A stretch of DNA of 64,000 nt from Mactromeris polynyma (taxonomy: Eukaryota > Mollusca > Bivalvia > Venerida > Mactridae). Under the pieces are notes generated by a model. The model was not told the origin of the DNA, searched no databases, and saw only the letters and a list, made by a program, of their open reading frames with translations. The stretch lies in NCBI GenBank assembly GCA_032209605.1, contig JASFXZ010000001.1, positions 43,218,619 through 43,282,618 of the forward strand, read 5' to 3'. The position numbers were made by a program, and so were the translations under genes. This document shows positions 25,383 to 41,100 of the stretch, piece after piece. Numbering within the stretch: the stretch's first letter is position 1; each line of letters starts with the position of its first letter.

Positions 25383-26159
25383 ATGTCGTCGATGCATATG
25401 TCAAAACTGATGCGGCGGCGTCACCGTGGATGGCGTCTGCTGCTGATTGTTTCCGTGGTCGTGTTTGGTTACCTGTGTTTATTGCTACCCACAATGCTTT
25501 TAAACTCACATTCTGAAGACTTAATGCAGCCCTATGCATCAAGAAGACTGCTATCCACAGAAAACACCACAGACGCAGGGTTTCAATACCCGCCTGATTT
25601 ATTTGATTTGGAAGATCGGCGTAATGGAGCTGTAGTTCTCCATGTGTTGGGTCTCATTTATATGTTTGTTGCATTAGCTATTGTCTGTGATGAATTTTTT
25701 GTACCCTCATTAGATGTGATAATTGAAAAATTTGGATTATCAGAAGACGTTGCTGGCGCCACTTTCATGGCTGCTGGCGGTAGTGCTCCTGAACTATTTA
25801 CCAGTCTGATTGGTGTGTTTTTTGCACGGAATAATGTAGGTATCGGAACAATCGTTGGATCCGCTGTGTTTAACATTCTTTTTGTGATTGGAATGTGCGC
25901 TATATTTAGTCAAACAGTTTTAAACCTAACATGGTGGCCATTGTTTCGGGACGTATCTTTTTATAGCATCGATCTGATAGTGCTTATCATATTTTTCCGT
26001 GATGGAGACATTTACTGGTATGAAGCCATGGTTTTATTCATTCTGTATATTTGCTATGTAGTCTTTATGAAATTCAACTCAAAGATAGAAAACTTTGTAA
26101 AAACGAAGATACTTCGTCGAAAAACAAGAGTTCACAGTGATAACAACCTTTTGAACGAG
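25383..26159 (+). CDS. SLC24A: NCKX coding exon 1: N-terminus, alpha-1 repeat, first membrane cluster
   Basis: Encodes residues 1-259. The ATG has A at -3 and is preceded by an in-frame TGA at 25371-25373, so translation cannot start further upstream in this exon; a second in-frame ATG (M4) follows closely. The exon ends ..AACGAG before the donor GTAAGT at 26160, phase 0. Reading on past the donor would give a 285-residue truncated ORF, which I take as intron read-through. It contains an arginine-rich start (RRRHR, 11-15), a hydrophobic anchor or signal segment (18-40), acidic extracellular stretch, a TM at about 84-106 and the alpha-1 core with E137. Further TM segments lie near 155-177, 191-205 and 212-229. 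A basic juxtamembrane stretch (240-250) starts the cytosolic loop. Confidence 0.95.
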
Positions 26160-29100
26160 GTAAGTTCAAGACGCATGTTTCTATTTACAGAAAATTGTTT
26201 TCGTGATTTATCTTGTAAAATCTTAATTCTAGAGCTTTAATACCCAACATTGTCTAAAATAATTTGTCATCAGCAGTTTCTTTTATCTATTGGCAATTTT
26301 GTATTTTACTGACTGTGTCTAATTTAGATTATACGACTTTTATAATAGCAACCATTATTTTAGAGCTTTTGTGATAATTAAAAATATGATCATCCAGATC
26401 TTGTCTCCTTGGTGATTGGATAATAAGATACAAGACATAAAAGTTTATTTATGGTTGTTTTTTTGGGGTAAAAAATTGTCATTGATTTATTTACTACATG
26501 TATATTAATATTATATAACCTTACCAAGCAATGATATGATGTATGATAGAGTAATCTTGTTTTGTAATTATAAAAATGCTGAACTAACGTATTTAGATAG
26601 ATCAGACATTTCGGAGAAATTTACTCATTATAGAGAGGAATGAAAGACGCAGTGTAACATATATTGCAAAGTCAATTATATAGAACGTTAATAGAAATTA
26701 TGATTTAATGTGCTTGAATTGGGGAAAATAATTGTTTTCTTGGTTTTACAGTTTGCACAGCGTAACCTTGTTTCAAGCATCAATCAATATTACTTCCACT
26801 GTCGATATATAAGGCCTCTTATGTCAAAATCAATAAAAACACATCATAGCAAGACATGAAGTATAACCTACGTAGGGCAATTATTGGTATATATCAACCT
26901 AGCTGACTCGGAAACTGGGTTTTAATGAATCTTTAACCTTATCTCCAATAAATAATCTCATGTTATCAAGTAAATTGTCAATTAAAGACTTTCTTCAATG
27001 ACCTTGACATAAACAGCTTTATGAAACAATCATGCTGGCTTCGTTTGTACATAAAATAAATATTCCCGCATCAATTAATTATTTCCTTGGTTTACAGTAA
27101 AAACTCCCAAGATATATTGTTATGATGATATCATTCTGACCATGCTTAATTGTCTTCATCGTGTAATTAAACAATTACCAATGTTTGCACCCAGATTAGG
27201 GCCTGCGATTGTAACGGATACTAAAATACGCTCTGCACACAAATCACAAAATTTACTCAAATGAGTCTTATAGTGACTCATATTGAGTGTGAAAACGTCA
27301 AATAATGTTAAATGCATGCTGAATATTCCGATTACTTAGAGATTTTTTGAGTGTAATATGAGATGTGGGATTAATTGTAACAAGTCGGAGTGTGGACGAG
27401 GCTGCTAACTGCTAATTCACAATTATCCCTCAACCAGAGGTGCATTTAGTACTGGATTAGTATACCCCAGGAAGCAAGAGGGATTAATATAAGTTGTAAG
27501 CTTGTCAAAGATGCTCAATTAATGTAGTATAAATAATTTGAAACTTAACTGAATGATATAGTGTGCATGAGATGTAGTTGCATTCAAGTATTAACTTACG
27601 TTTTTCATTTTGCTGTACAAAAAGATGTTTTAACTGGATTAGCTGTCACTATATTTCAATCTAAGTAATGATTGATTAATGAGGTGAATATCGATGATGC
27701 CACTTCCAATAATGAACCATACAATTTTAAGGTTTCACATCAATAAGTTACATTTAGGCATTATGCGGCCAATATTGATATTCAAGTTGTCATTGATTCA
27801 TATTGAAACAAATCCTAGAAACATGCAAATCAAGCTAAGAAATATTTATTGAACCATTTTGCAGTATTCTATAACTGTAGCACATTTTAATTCAACCTTA
27901 TAAATATATTCACATAATTATGATCAAAAGACACTATTCAGCAAATATGAACAGCATAGTGAGAATGCACCAGTTTGATAGGAGGTCATCTGCAAATATG
28001 CAAAATTCAAAATAAAAGGACCATTTGAAGTTTCTTAACCTCGATCCTTAACCCCCCCCCCCCCCCCCCCCCCTCCTCCGTTATTTGAATATCTTAGTGT
28101 AATAAAGACATACTGCGTCATTCATATAACTTCTATCATACTTTGGTTATTGATGGTGGTGAGAACTGTGTTCTCTGCTGCTAGATGCCCCCATGTGATA
28201 GATTGGTCAATCAATCAATCAATCATTCCATAAACATTTCAATTAATATTTCAATCAAACTATCAATCAATATCAATCAATTAATGAAATTAATACATAT
28301 ACCGGTATATTGATTGTGTAATGAAATTAACTGATTTATAAAGTCAATCATTTCATTGAAATGAAACATTTAACCTATAAAATCAATAAGGATCGATTGA
28401 TTGATTATATTTCAATCGATCAATTTATCGTTCAATTGATTGATTGATTGGATCACCAAATCAGGCAAGCAATCAATTATTCAGACATTCATTTGTTAAT
28501 CAATTAAATGTTTTAATTGGCCAGTAATTTGATGGACTGGATACGCAATCAATCATCTCATCAAACCAAAAAATGATATTTCATGCTTTGATAATCTATC
28601 TTAATAATTTCTGTCGTTTTATCATGTCTATCAATATATATATCTGTATTAAGCTCATAATCTGATCAATCTGTCAATGTATGCAGCATGTTGCCAAATT
28701 GTCACGCCTTAAATACCAAAATCTGATACAATTTCTAGAACATATTTATACTGTAATATATTGTGACCTTAAATGCTTTATATTTTGATATTAGGTTTAT
28801 TTGAGATAATTTACATCAATTTCATCTTATTCTAGTGTTAATCTAAGAAAGACTTAATTATAATTTATTAATTAGTACATTTACTAACTGTTAAGTTGAG
28901 CTAAAGCAGAACACTAATTACTTGAGCTTCATTAATTATTTTTTTTGTACAACAATTCGAAACTTGCAAAATTAATTAAAAATCTTAATTAAATATAATA
29001 TATATCTTTATTAACAATTACTCGGCATGTATGTACGTGCCTTTGGTTATATAACACAAAACAGCACAAAGACAGTCATTATGCATACACATACACACAT

Positions 29101-32100
29101 ACACACAAAACATACATTCATTCAAACAAAGTTATGAAACACATCATACGTAGATAAAAAGCATTTAAATTAAATGAATTTTTCCCATTCAAAGTGTATA
29201 ATCTTAAATAGTAAGATAAGTTTTAAGTTGGCAATACAGTATAGAAGGGTATAGCATAAGCTATTTATGAGATTAAAAATAAAGTACAAAAATATAACAT
29301 GCATTAACATAGTCAATACATGTACATATTAATACATAAACATTAATTGAGCTGTTCCACAACAAAACCTATACATGTATTACATGATTGTAATGACAAT
29401 TAATCCATTTTCAGGTTTCTGCATTGTCTAACAGATATATTTAACTTTCACTAAATATAAAACCATTAAAATCGGACACCTACTTTTCTTATTATAACGA
29501 TTCCAATATCAGATGTAAAATACAAATGTAAGCTACAAAATGATAATGTTGCGGTTTACTAAAATGTACACTAATTCCTAAAAAATCTTTGGTCTTCAAA
29601 TGTAAAACAATCACATTATTGTCACATTCATTTACTTATGTAGAACACAATAATAATTATAAGCTATCAAAACACTTTAGAGACAGAGTTTATTAAGTAA
29701 ATAAGATGTCAAAACTAAAAAAAGAAATTCATTAGGGAAATACTCAACGACATAACCTGAAACATCACTATTAGAAGTTTTGTCATTATTTAGAAGCACT
29801 GAAATGCATATTTGCTTATGAACAAGGATTGTAAGACTTATGATCACATGTAAAATCTATAGGTTATTTTAATACCCATGGGCAAACTCGGTACAATTAT
29901 AGAATACGATGGAAAATTGAAATGTAAATGTTTTTATATACACTGCATGAAGTATATTTAGCATTATCTAAGACATTGATAATTACTTGCAATAATATAA
30001 TACATAATTAATGCAATATAAGACGTAATAATATTATCTGAGACTGACCAAGAGTAAAGAGAATTATTATGTGCACTTAATAAAACTGTCCTGGAACTGT
30101 CATGTGACCTTGACTGTCTGTAATAAGTACAAGATTTACACTGGTGAAGCTTCCTTGGTTTATATAACATGGTTCACACCAGTCGGGCAGAAATAAATGT
30201 AATTTAGTACATAAACTATGTCAATGTTTGAATAATTTATAGCATCTGAGACATGTGACCCATCTGACCTTAAATGGAATCCGTTTATAGGATGAAAAAT
30301 TTGGTAAAACCATAAAAAATCACTCAAGTATCAATAAATTCATTGACTTAAAGTATTTAAGAGATATAAAGGTATTGTTGTCCAAACTGTGTTACGAACT
30401 AGGCAATGAAAACAATATACCATTACGGTACATCGATATGAGGCAGCAATGACTGACAATAAAGTATAAATAAAGGTCGAATGTGTGTATTGATTTAAGA
30501 GCAAACATTTATGAATGTTGAATTTCTCTGTCTTGCTAGTGTTTGGTGTACATTTAATATTTATAGCTTAAAGAATACTGGATGATCATTTCTGATGTTA
30601 TTAAGCTTGACTGTTAAATTTTTTCAAAAACATTTAGTTGAGGTAGTAGTTGTCTCCCTTGGTCTCCATCAACCTGTTTGTTATATGATTGTTTGACATG
30701 AAACAGGATGCTGAATAACTTCCGGATAGAATGCTTTTGAACTTAGTTCTATGAAATGAACTCTAAGTCAGGTTCCATAACTCTTAACCACAGGAGATTA
30801 AAGTCATGAGTTCTCTCTCCTACTATATCCCTTCTATAGTATCCTATATTTACACTTATTTACTATATAAGGGATATAGAACGGGAGAGAACTTGTGACA
30901 ATCTCCTGTACTCGGAAATGGATGTTACAAAATACAACTTTCGTTTGTTGTCAACCAGTATATGTAATCAACCGTTGATACCTGACAGTGAACCTCATCT
31001 CATTCACAGTCACTTAACTATATATATACACCATGAATTGATTAAGTCTGTTTTAGAGGGCAAAAGCAAGCTAAAAACATCTGTAGAATGAATATTTTGT
31101 GCAGAATGAGATTGTTGACAGTTCAGGTGACTGACATATGTTCACATTTCATGTTTTAATGCACTTTGACTTATATACATGTATGAGTTTTATTTGAACC
31201 AGTAATTTTATTTCGAACTTCTGCAGGTCAGAGGAAGTTGCTGGTTTGTTTGTTGTAATGAATAAAATGTGAATTACTATATACAATGTATTAACGTTTG
31301 GTGCAAAACTGGTGTATCTCTGTTCTGGTAAATATGCTGATACAGCAGAATTGTGACAAACCCTTGTGATAGTAAATAGAGCTGTCATTGATTCGACGAA
31401 ATGCATATGGACGATGTCAAAATATATCAGATGAGAAATATCGAGAATACATCAATATATCAAGTATTGTTTACTTAAAACTGTCATTTACATGCTTGCA
31501 TCCGGATTTCATGACTATTTTCACTTCTTAGTTATGTCTTTTACATGCATATGCTTAATAGTATTACTTTCAAGACCATCTTGTTTCCTCACTATATAGT
31601 GTGGGTTTTTTTTGTTAAGTTATTTTTTTTATTGAACACATTTGATAGGTATGGCAAAGTTTTTGACATATCCTTATAGACATGTATCATATTATTCATA
31701 AGTATTAAATCTTTTTTAAATTTGTATTGAGAATTGATCGATGAAAAATATCAAACGATTCATCAATATCATTTCTATCAATGACAGCTCGAATAGTAAA
31801 TGGTTGTTGTTTTGTACTAATTTTTGAGTGTTATACTTATTTTTTCAGGAAATATTGGCCAATAGGGTAGGTTAGAGTGATCCCTGAGTGGTGTTGTTGT
31901 TGTTGGCTGCTATATTTGACTTACAGAAATTGGTTTCCTAGGGAACCAGAAGCTGGGCATTTAGAAGCTGTAATATGAAACATTGCTCAAATTGTAATAT
32001 CAATATTTCTCAGATAAACTTTCTTTTAATGAAACATAACGCGAAAGTGATCATTTAACATACATATTTGTCTTTTTTGCATTCATTGTTCAGTACATAT

Positions 32101-35100
32101 GTATAATATACATAAAAATATCATTAAAAATGTCTATCTAGCATGTGCTTCTGAACTTAGTTAAACTGCATTTTTACCAAATTAGTTCTGATAGTGTTGT
32201 TCCAACTTCTCGCATCTATGTAAGCATATGTAACGTATTGCGGGTTACCAATGACAAGAGTATTTTACATAGATCATCTACTCAGTTTTTGTGTGTCAAA
32301 TAAGCAGCCAATTCTATTTCAGCCCCTTATTTGTATTGAATTATTATAGCATACATGTAATCAACTTGTGTAAGTTTGGAGATTTATTCTTTTTCTCATT
32401 TCATTGGTAACAAATTTTACTTTCAAATTATTTAATGTATATTTCATAACTTTTGTAAAGTGACACACAAGCAGTTTGATGCTAAATGATAGTATAGTGC
32501 AAAACATTTTCAAAGATCAATTGTTTGGAAAATGCAAACAAGTCTTTTTATGGTGAAAAATTTATATATACCGGTAGTTGATAGATTCAGATTGGATGCT
32601 CAGTTAAAGGTGTCACTGATTACCATTGCAAGTCAGCATGGATCTGATCATTATACAATGTATTGATATTACGGTTTACAGAAGTATAGAAAATTATGAT
32701 CTTAAAGATAGTGACTGCAGTGTTTAATCCACTTATTGCGAAGTGCTCAGATATACATATGCTGTTTATATCCAAAGTTCTCCCATATATCACTTTTGAT
32801 CGAGCCTCTCTGAAACATAGCACTTACATTTTGTTGCTACAGACAACTATTATAACAAAACTTCACAGCAATGAACACTGCAGTCCCATGGGTCAATGCT
32901 GACAATATAAAATATAAATTCGCCTTAGCAGTCTATTTTTGTTTTCATGAATAAACAAATACTGGAGCTGTTCCATGACAAAACCCGTATTATAATATAG
33001 TGACCAAAACATCCATTTTTAGGTTGTTACATTTTCAAACAGATATATTTTTCTAGTTTCATTTAATACCAAAAGTATTAAAATCAGATATACATTGATT
33101 CCTAAAAATCTTGTTTTACAAATAGAAAGAAACAAGTTTTGTAACATGAATCAACAGTTTCTTGTTAATTTAATTCTATGAATAAAATTTAGCAAGAAGA
33201 ACATTTCAAAGAAAATGCTTTAAGTCAGGGCTCTAGAAATTTTCTTTGAATACAGTTGTCCCGGACTAGTGTACATGTTAAATTGGTCTTGTCTGTAACA
33301 ACTATTATGTATTGTTAAGTTCATTTTGTGGGGGTCATTTATATAGCATTGACTCCTGAGGCATTTAAAACAGATTTGTCTTGCTCTAAGTCCAACTCAA
33401 CTGTTGGTAGCCCAATTCGGCAATTAGACTTGTCCGGGACGTCCGGCTTGTGGATTTCTAGAGCCCTGGCAATTAGTGTGTGACATCAAAATATCATTGG
33501 GAAATACTCAACATCTGATAACCAACATCGCTATAATGCAGATTTTGTCACGGAAGTGTCCCTTTCTTGAATTGTATTTATATTTCAAACACAGTATCAA
33601 TATTGAATTGACTTGTATGAATTGGTAACATTTCGATATTGTTTCTGTTGATGACATCTTTACTGATTATGGAATTATTTTTACAGTACATGCATTTACT
33701 AATCATTGAAGTTTTTATCTGATGAAATGAGAAAAGATGAAATCGTGTAGTCTTTTGCATTTCGTTACTTTACATAAATGATGTAGAATGCAGTTAGCTT
33801 GCTTTGTAAATCAGTGATCGTCAAGTACAGTAGCTCTTGTATTGTGATTGAGTGATTGATTATAGTGATCGATAAATATTGTATTGTGATTGAGTGATTG
33901 ATTTATAGTGATTGATAGATATTGTATTGTGATTGAGTGATGTGATTCCTTGGCATGCAGATTTTATATACAGTGAAAAACTATGTAACTTGCAAACTCT
34001 CAAGTTTCTATTTAGATTAATAGCCTTCATATAAATGCCTTAATTAGGTCACACAATATACATGGACAAGACCCTGAACCTATACTTTTATGTGACCTAG
34101 GCAAAATAAGTCTATCTCCATTTTTATATAATTTTATGTGCTGACAGACTTTAAAGTTTCACACACACATCACTTAATGATCCCAATGGATAAAATTAAT
34201 GTACGTAATTCAATGTGATTATTCCTGTAATTTTTCAGTAGGTTTTAAAGCTGTAGGGAAGAAAATCAATTCTGCCCTCAAAAAATTCATTACTGAAAAC
34301 ATTTATGTTTGACACAAATCAGTAACTTTGTTATGTAAATTTAAAAGAAATAAACATATTTGTGTACAAATTTCGCTCATTAATATTATAAAACATTAGA
34401 TATTGCATGGTTTTGTCATTTTTTTATCCTAATCTTGCTTAAAGGCTTAAAATTGACACATGTATGTATAACAATAGTAAAGAATACTGATTAACCAATA
34501 TAACCTAACATTAGAGTAGTATAATAGTATAATAGTATAATAGTATAATAGTATAATATGTAAGATCTTCTTGTAAGGAAAATCAGAACATTGAATAATA
34601 TTACTACAGGCTTTGTAGAAGTTTACACCGAGTAATTTCATGATTTTGATTATGCAATTTGATCAGACCACTATAATAGTTACTTAAAGGCTTAAAGGTT
34701 TTTTTATTATGGTTGCAATTTAGCAAAATAAAGGTTTATTAAGTGATGACTGTACTACAACTAAAGAAAGGCTATTATTTTGACCATCTAATTTGATGGC
34801 TGGATGCGGTCGAGATGGGCCGGCAGTGCAATTCTGCCACCACGAGAACAATGGAATCCTCAGCCTACTTAAAGGCGAATTCAGAGACTGCACTTTGTTT
34901 TCACGAATAATCAAGATGATATATGTAAGTTACAGTATCATCAAAAATCTAAAGGTTCGGAGAGGGAATTACTGGTTTTTATAGGTTTTTCAGAACAAAT
35001 AAAGGTTTTAAAGGATTTTCCAAGAATTCAAGATTATATTTAACAACCTGTTTAAAGTTACAATGTATAAATTTAGGATACCGGTAATTATTTATATTTG

Positions 35101-38100
35101 TCATGAGATCTTACGAAGTCTACAGTTGTAGTAATTATGTGTTAATTGTAAATCAAAATTATGGCATAATATGTCAATAAATAATAAATATATGTTACTG
35201 GGATTAAATGGAAGTATTTAATGAACAGTCAGAATTAATCTTTGCATAATTAGGAATTCAATATTTTTTTTAATTTCAGAAACTTCCGTACAAATCATTA
35301 TTGTATTAGTTGAGAGAACTATTGATATTGTCGACTAAACTATTTAATATTTCAATTTAACTCTTAATATATTATAATCATAGGAACTTCTATAATATGC
35401 ATTTTTATGATAATACTTCAATGAATGGCATGAATCCTTGCATGTTTCTGTGTTAACTAATAGGTGTGTTACCTTTTATGGAGAAATGTTAGTGATCTGT
35501 CTGTTTTATGCTTAGAATGGTACTGATTTTGACGTCGGGTATTTCCCAATGTTTGGTCACTCATACAGGTTTTGTCTTGGAAGTGCTCATAGCATTGATC
35601 GTCTCTTTCCAAAACTGGAATATTGCTTCAATCTAAAAATAAACTGACAGGTTAAAAATCTCATAGTACTTGGCAAGTTAGGTTGTGTACAAGTGCTTTG
35701 TTTGACTGATGGAAGTTATTAACTACGTCATGTATCCAACCACAGGATTCATGTCTTGGCAATATTATGTGTTCCATATTCATAAATAATGTATATTTTA
35801 CTGTTATATACATGCATGGATGAGTTACGGAACTTCATATAATAAGCTAACAGATTAGTTTCGTATAAAGTTTGGTATTAAATGCTTAAAGAAGTCTAAA
35901 ATAATTTCAAGAGGTGACAGAAAATGTTTACCACTGTTAAAGATTATTGCATACAATATGTCTGTGCGTTTACCTGAGTTTTGATGCGCACCCCATGTAC
36001 AAGTTTACCTCTTTATATATATATAGATATATATATCTGCATGGGCATCATTTTGATGCTAAGTAATAATTAACATCTAAAAGCTGCATAACATACTTTG
36101 AATGGGTATAAATGCATGTTTTAGTCTGGATTTGTACCATTATTTTCCAGGATAGTTTTGGTTTTACACAAATAATAAGACGCTAACCTCAAGATTTTGA
36201 CGATACATGGTAATTGAACTAATGATACAAAGGACACACATTATGTTATGGTTTATTTTAAATTTGTAACCTATGGTAATGTACTGTAGGTTAATTGTAT
36301 ACATGGACAGTGTTTTCTGTTAGGATGTTATAATTATACACATAATGGATATTTAACTGTTTTCCTCCATTTTTCCAGCACTCAGATTGTTATTGTTATT
36401 ACTGGGTAAGGGTTGGTATAGTGTTTCACAAAGTAACATGATTACGTTTTAATCACCCCCTTTCACTAATTACCGTTATTGCATAACAATGCAATTACTG
36501 AAAGCTGCATGTCATTTTGTTGCGTAAACTGATCAATGACGGTGCGTGCAATTCACTAGTATTTGTTTTACAAGGCAGTTGTTCCCTGATCAATTAACTA
36601 AGAAAAACACCATGAACACCAGGGCACTGCATTTGTTCTTGCTACACAAAATTAAGTTTGTAGTTAATGTACCAGATATAAAATGCAAGTGCACCTTACA
36701 ATAACGTTATGTGCATACATATTGGTTGCAATCTTATTCAACTTAAGGCTGTTTTATTCACAATTGAATGACTCGACAGTTTCCAATGCTGTCACAATTG
36801 TGTGGCACTGTACAGTGCAGAATGCTGTCACAATTGTGTGACACATCAATGCAGAATGCTGTCACAATTGTGTGGCACTACAGTGCAGAATGCTGTTACA
36901 ATTGTGTGACACTACAGTGCAGAATGCTGTTACAATTGTGTGACTCTACTGTACACAATGCTGTCGCAATTGTGTGACACTATAGTACACAATGCTGTCA
37001 CAATTGTGTGACACTACAGTGCAGAATGCTGTTACAATTGTGTGACACTACAGTACAAAATGCTGTCACAATTGTGTGACACATCAATGCAGAATGCTGT
37101 CACAATTGTGTGACACTACAGTGCAGAATGCTGTTACAATTGTGTGACACTACAGTGCAGAATGCTGTTACAATTGTGTGACACTACAGTGCAGAATGCT
37201 GTCACAAATGTATGACACTACAGTGCAGAATGCTGTTACAATTGTATGACACATCAATGCAGAATGCTGTCACAATTGTGTGACACTACAGTGCAGAATG
37301 CTGTTACAATTGTGTGACACTACAGTGCAGAATGCTGTTACAATTGTGTGACACTACAGTGTAGAATGCTGTCACAATTGTATGACACTACAGTGCAGAA
37401 TGCTGTTACAATTGTGTGACACTACAGTGCAGAATGCTGTCACAATTGTGTGACACTACAGTGCAGAATGCTGTTACAATTGTGTGACACTACAGTGCAG
37501 AATGCTGTCAAAAATGTATGACACATCAATGCAGAATGCTGTTACAATTGTGTGACACTACAGTGCACAATGCTGTCACAATTGTGTGACACTACAGTGC
37601 AGAATGCTGTCACAATTGTGTGACAATACAGTACACAATGCTGTCACAAGTGTGTGACACTATAGTACACAATGCTGTCACAATTGTGTGACACTACAGT
37701 GCAGAATGCTGTTACAATTGTGTGACACTACAGTGCAAATTGCTGTTACTATTGTGTGACACTACAGTGCGGAATGCTGTTGCAATTGTGGGACTCGTCA
37801 ATGCAACACTTATTTTGTCAGCTGACTGCTGTTCGATAAGCAGCATTCATATGACCACAACATTTACCTCCCCAAATCTGATTCTTTTTATGTCTGCAAT
37901 CAAGGAAAGGGTTATATTATTTGTTCATATTGATCAGTCCATGGGTAGGCCATTATTTTGCTTTCTGATTCATAAGTAAAGGACATTGGGACTACAGAAG
38001 TCAAACTTTGATCAGTAACTAGAGCGCTTGACTGCTAAATCTTGAGGTCATTGGTTCAAAACCTTAGTGAGGTGTATGTTCATGCGTGACAATTTGAGTG

Positions 38101-41100
38101 AAAATAATGCATCTCCACCTCTGAACTCTGTTTTATGTGGGGAAGTTGTCGGTTGCTTGTGTAGGAGCAGGTTAATACTAGTTGGTTACACAGAAGCACT
38201 GGTTAGGTCAACTGACTGAAATATTGTTGAGAAACAGTGTAAAGACTGAAAAAAAGGAAAGAAAATATCCATTAACTAAGGTCAGTAATCAGTAGTCAGC
38301 CAATATCTGTAGATAAGGAGTTTACATTAGGACCCAGACAAGGCATATGTTCTCAGGATGAATATTAAAAGCATCAAGAGTTCTCTATTCTCCACATTCG
38401 ACCAACTATAAAATGCATTTAAACTGCGTACCGTTAGAGTTGATATTTTTGTATGCACTGTCATTTATATTTCTGTTAATAGTTTTCACGTCTTGAAACG
38501 TCGTTATCGTTGTGTTTGCCTTTGTGAAGTATGACAATAGATTCACACTACATGTAGTTTGTCACAGGCTAATGTTCCTTTCCAGTGAAGATAATATATA
38601 TGAGTTACAGAAGCAGGCAAGGTTCACTTACACATGATCTACCTGAGTGAATAAGACATTCATGAATATCAGGTAGAATGTTTTACTTAGTGGTCAAGGG
38701 CTTGAGTGCCCGACTCCTGATCTTAAGGTTGTGCTTGTATTAGTTTTGTTTTTGGGCCGTGAGTACATCTGCAATATACATGTATTATCATATAATGTTA
38801 CCTTCAATTCATAGCTAATAATATCACCAAATATAAATAAAACTAAATTACCTTCTTGGTTGATTATTGCATACATGAAATTTACTGCATTCAATTCTTT
38901 TATCCTTCCAGTCATCATTTTGTAAAATTGTTCCTTAAAGTCTCAGACTCTTGTAGCAACAGATGTCATAATGTCAGTGCACATGTGGGAATCAATGAAG
39001 ATTGAAAGTTATTAAATATTGATACAAATCTATTTGGAGTCAAACAATTTAACGAACCGTGTCAATTGTTGCAGTTAATTGTTCTGATAAAATATCATTT
39101 ATCTTTTGCCTATTGATCTGCATGTTTATAGTCATTTAAACATTGCATTTAAGCTGTGGAAAGATTGTTTATTGGAGTTCAATGACAGAAGATTCTCTTA
39201 GTTAGAATATGAACATAACATCTACAAACAATTATATCATGCTCCCCAAAGGAGGAGCTAAATATAGCGTGTAATCATTTTATCGGTCTGTCCATGTGTG
39301 AGTATGTGCGTGTGTCCGTCCTATGTTTGTGTCCACACTATTTCTCAGTAACCACCCATCACATTCAATGAAACTTTATGGGAAGCTTCACTAACAAGAG
39401 GAGATGCAATTATTTTAGGCATGTTCCAATTCAATGATTTTTCACATACTTCGGGGAGCATCCATCGGTTCTACCAATAATCTTGTTATATTGTTTGCCT
39501 TATCGGTGTTATCGGTTTTCATGACGTATATACGTGATAGATTGTGGTTGCTCTTCAGAAATGATTAAAAAATTAAACAAAGAAATATATAATCATTTGG
39601 TCAGGACCCTTTTGTACTCTCTAAGCTTCAAACAATCTTGTTGATTTTTAATTCTTAGTTATAACATACAGGGAGAATTATTTCTATTGTCACTGCAGTG
39701 AATGTTTAAAGGTCTTGTTAAGCTTGTCAGTGAGTCTGGTTGTCTGCTAACTAGTATTGAATTAATGAAGTCTTTGATGCATTTGATGTTGTCTTCTACA
39801 AAGAAAATTTTGTTACTGAATGCTGAGAAATTCATTTTGTCTGTTGAATTGATGTATGAGGTATTCTTACTTTGAAGTGACCTCAAACAATGGCTGATAT
39901 TGTCTGTTATACATGTTACAAGTGAAGTTTGTTTTACAAATTTTGTAATAAGATAAGAAAACAACATAATTTTTTATGTCTGGCTGGTGTCATTTTTGGA
40001 ATATTGATTTGATGAAACAAGTTTTGATTATTCACACTTATATGTGGAATAGAATTGTTGTTGCCATGACAACCTGACAAAACAACAAAGTATAACCATT
40101 GTGTATCCCAGAATTTGGTCTCTTGTTCAGATTTGCAAACCTAAGGGGGCCAAACATGTGACAGACAAATTTTGACACATTAATGTAGCAGTCTTTACCT
40201 TTAATAACTTAAACTTCAGATTAAGTTGTCTGCTCAAATCTTCTTTTGTTTGAAAAACTAACATCCAGTAAGGCTGTAGAATTCTCAAACTGTGGTCTGG
40301 ACTAAAACATGTAACTTCCTGTGAAAGTTGGGTATAAAAGACAACCTTATTGATGGATGCTCATGAGGCTAAAGGCAATGTGTCTGTCCACAGGAACTTG
40401 TAATCCTTCATGCTGCTTGGGAAGTTTAACTATAAAATTTACAGTTGTAAGTCCCATGACAATTATTAACTATTTCATTTAAGGGTCTGCTTTGTGGAAC
40501 AGTGACTAATAAATCAGCATGTTGGTTATAATTATTTTATTTAATCAGCATTGTAGCAGATTATTCCTTGTGGAACAAGTTGAACAGATAGACATATGGT
40601 ATATTGTATGCGAACGACTAGTTACTGATTGTATGAAGGCTTAAGTTACTGATTGTATGACGTATTGACATACTTTTATTATTATACAGGGGAATAATTT
40701 GTCAGTAGACTGCGGGAGTCAGTGTGTCAGCTTATGTTACGGTGTGTAGTTTTTATGTCAAATCTAATGTATGGACCAGACATTATGATAGACCAGGTAT
40801 TATCATTGATACCAATTAGCTAATGAGAGAAACATGATATCATGTGATATCCATCATTGTTTGTTAATGACAATCTTTCTAGAATCATGCCAATATGTTT
40901 TTCAGATTATTGAATGCAGTTTTAAGTCATTACACAGATTATTAAACAGCCACTTCCTCCTTTTATATTTCAGACAAAAAAATTATGTTGTTTTATTGAT
41001 AATTAACCTGTCTTTGTGTTGTTGTATATGAAGGGAGTTCATGGTGGTCTTGCTGACAGCTTCACTACTTGCCAACAGCTGTAGACAGAACCATTCTGGT

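Noticed and set aside
34720..34984. Overlapping ORFs on both strands near 34.8 kb
   Set aside because: Short, no domain, no exon signals; a slightly GC-richer patch only.
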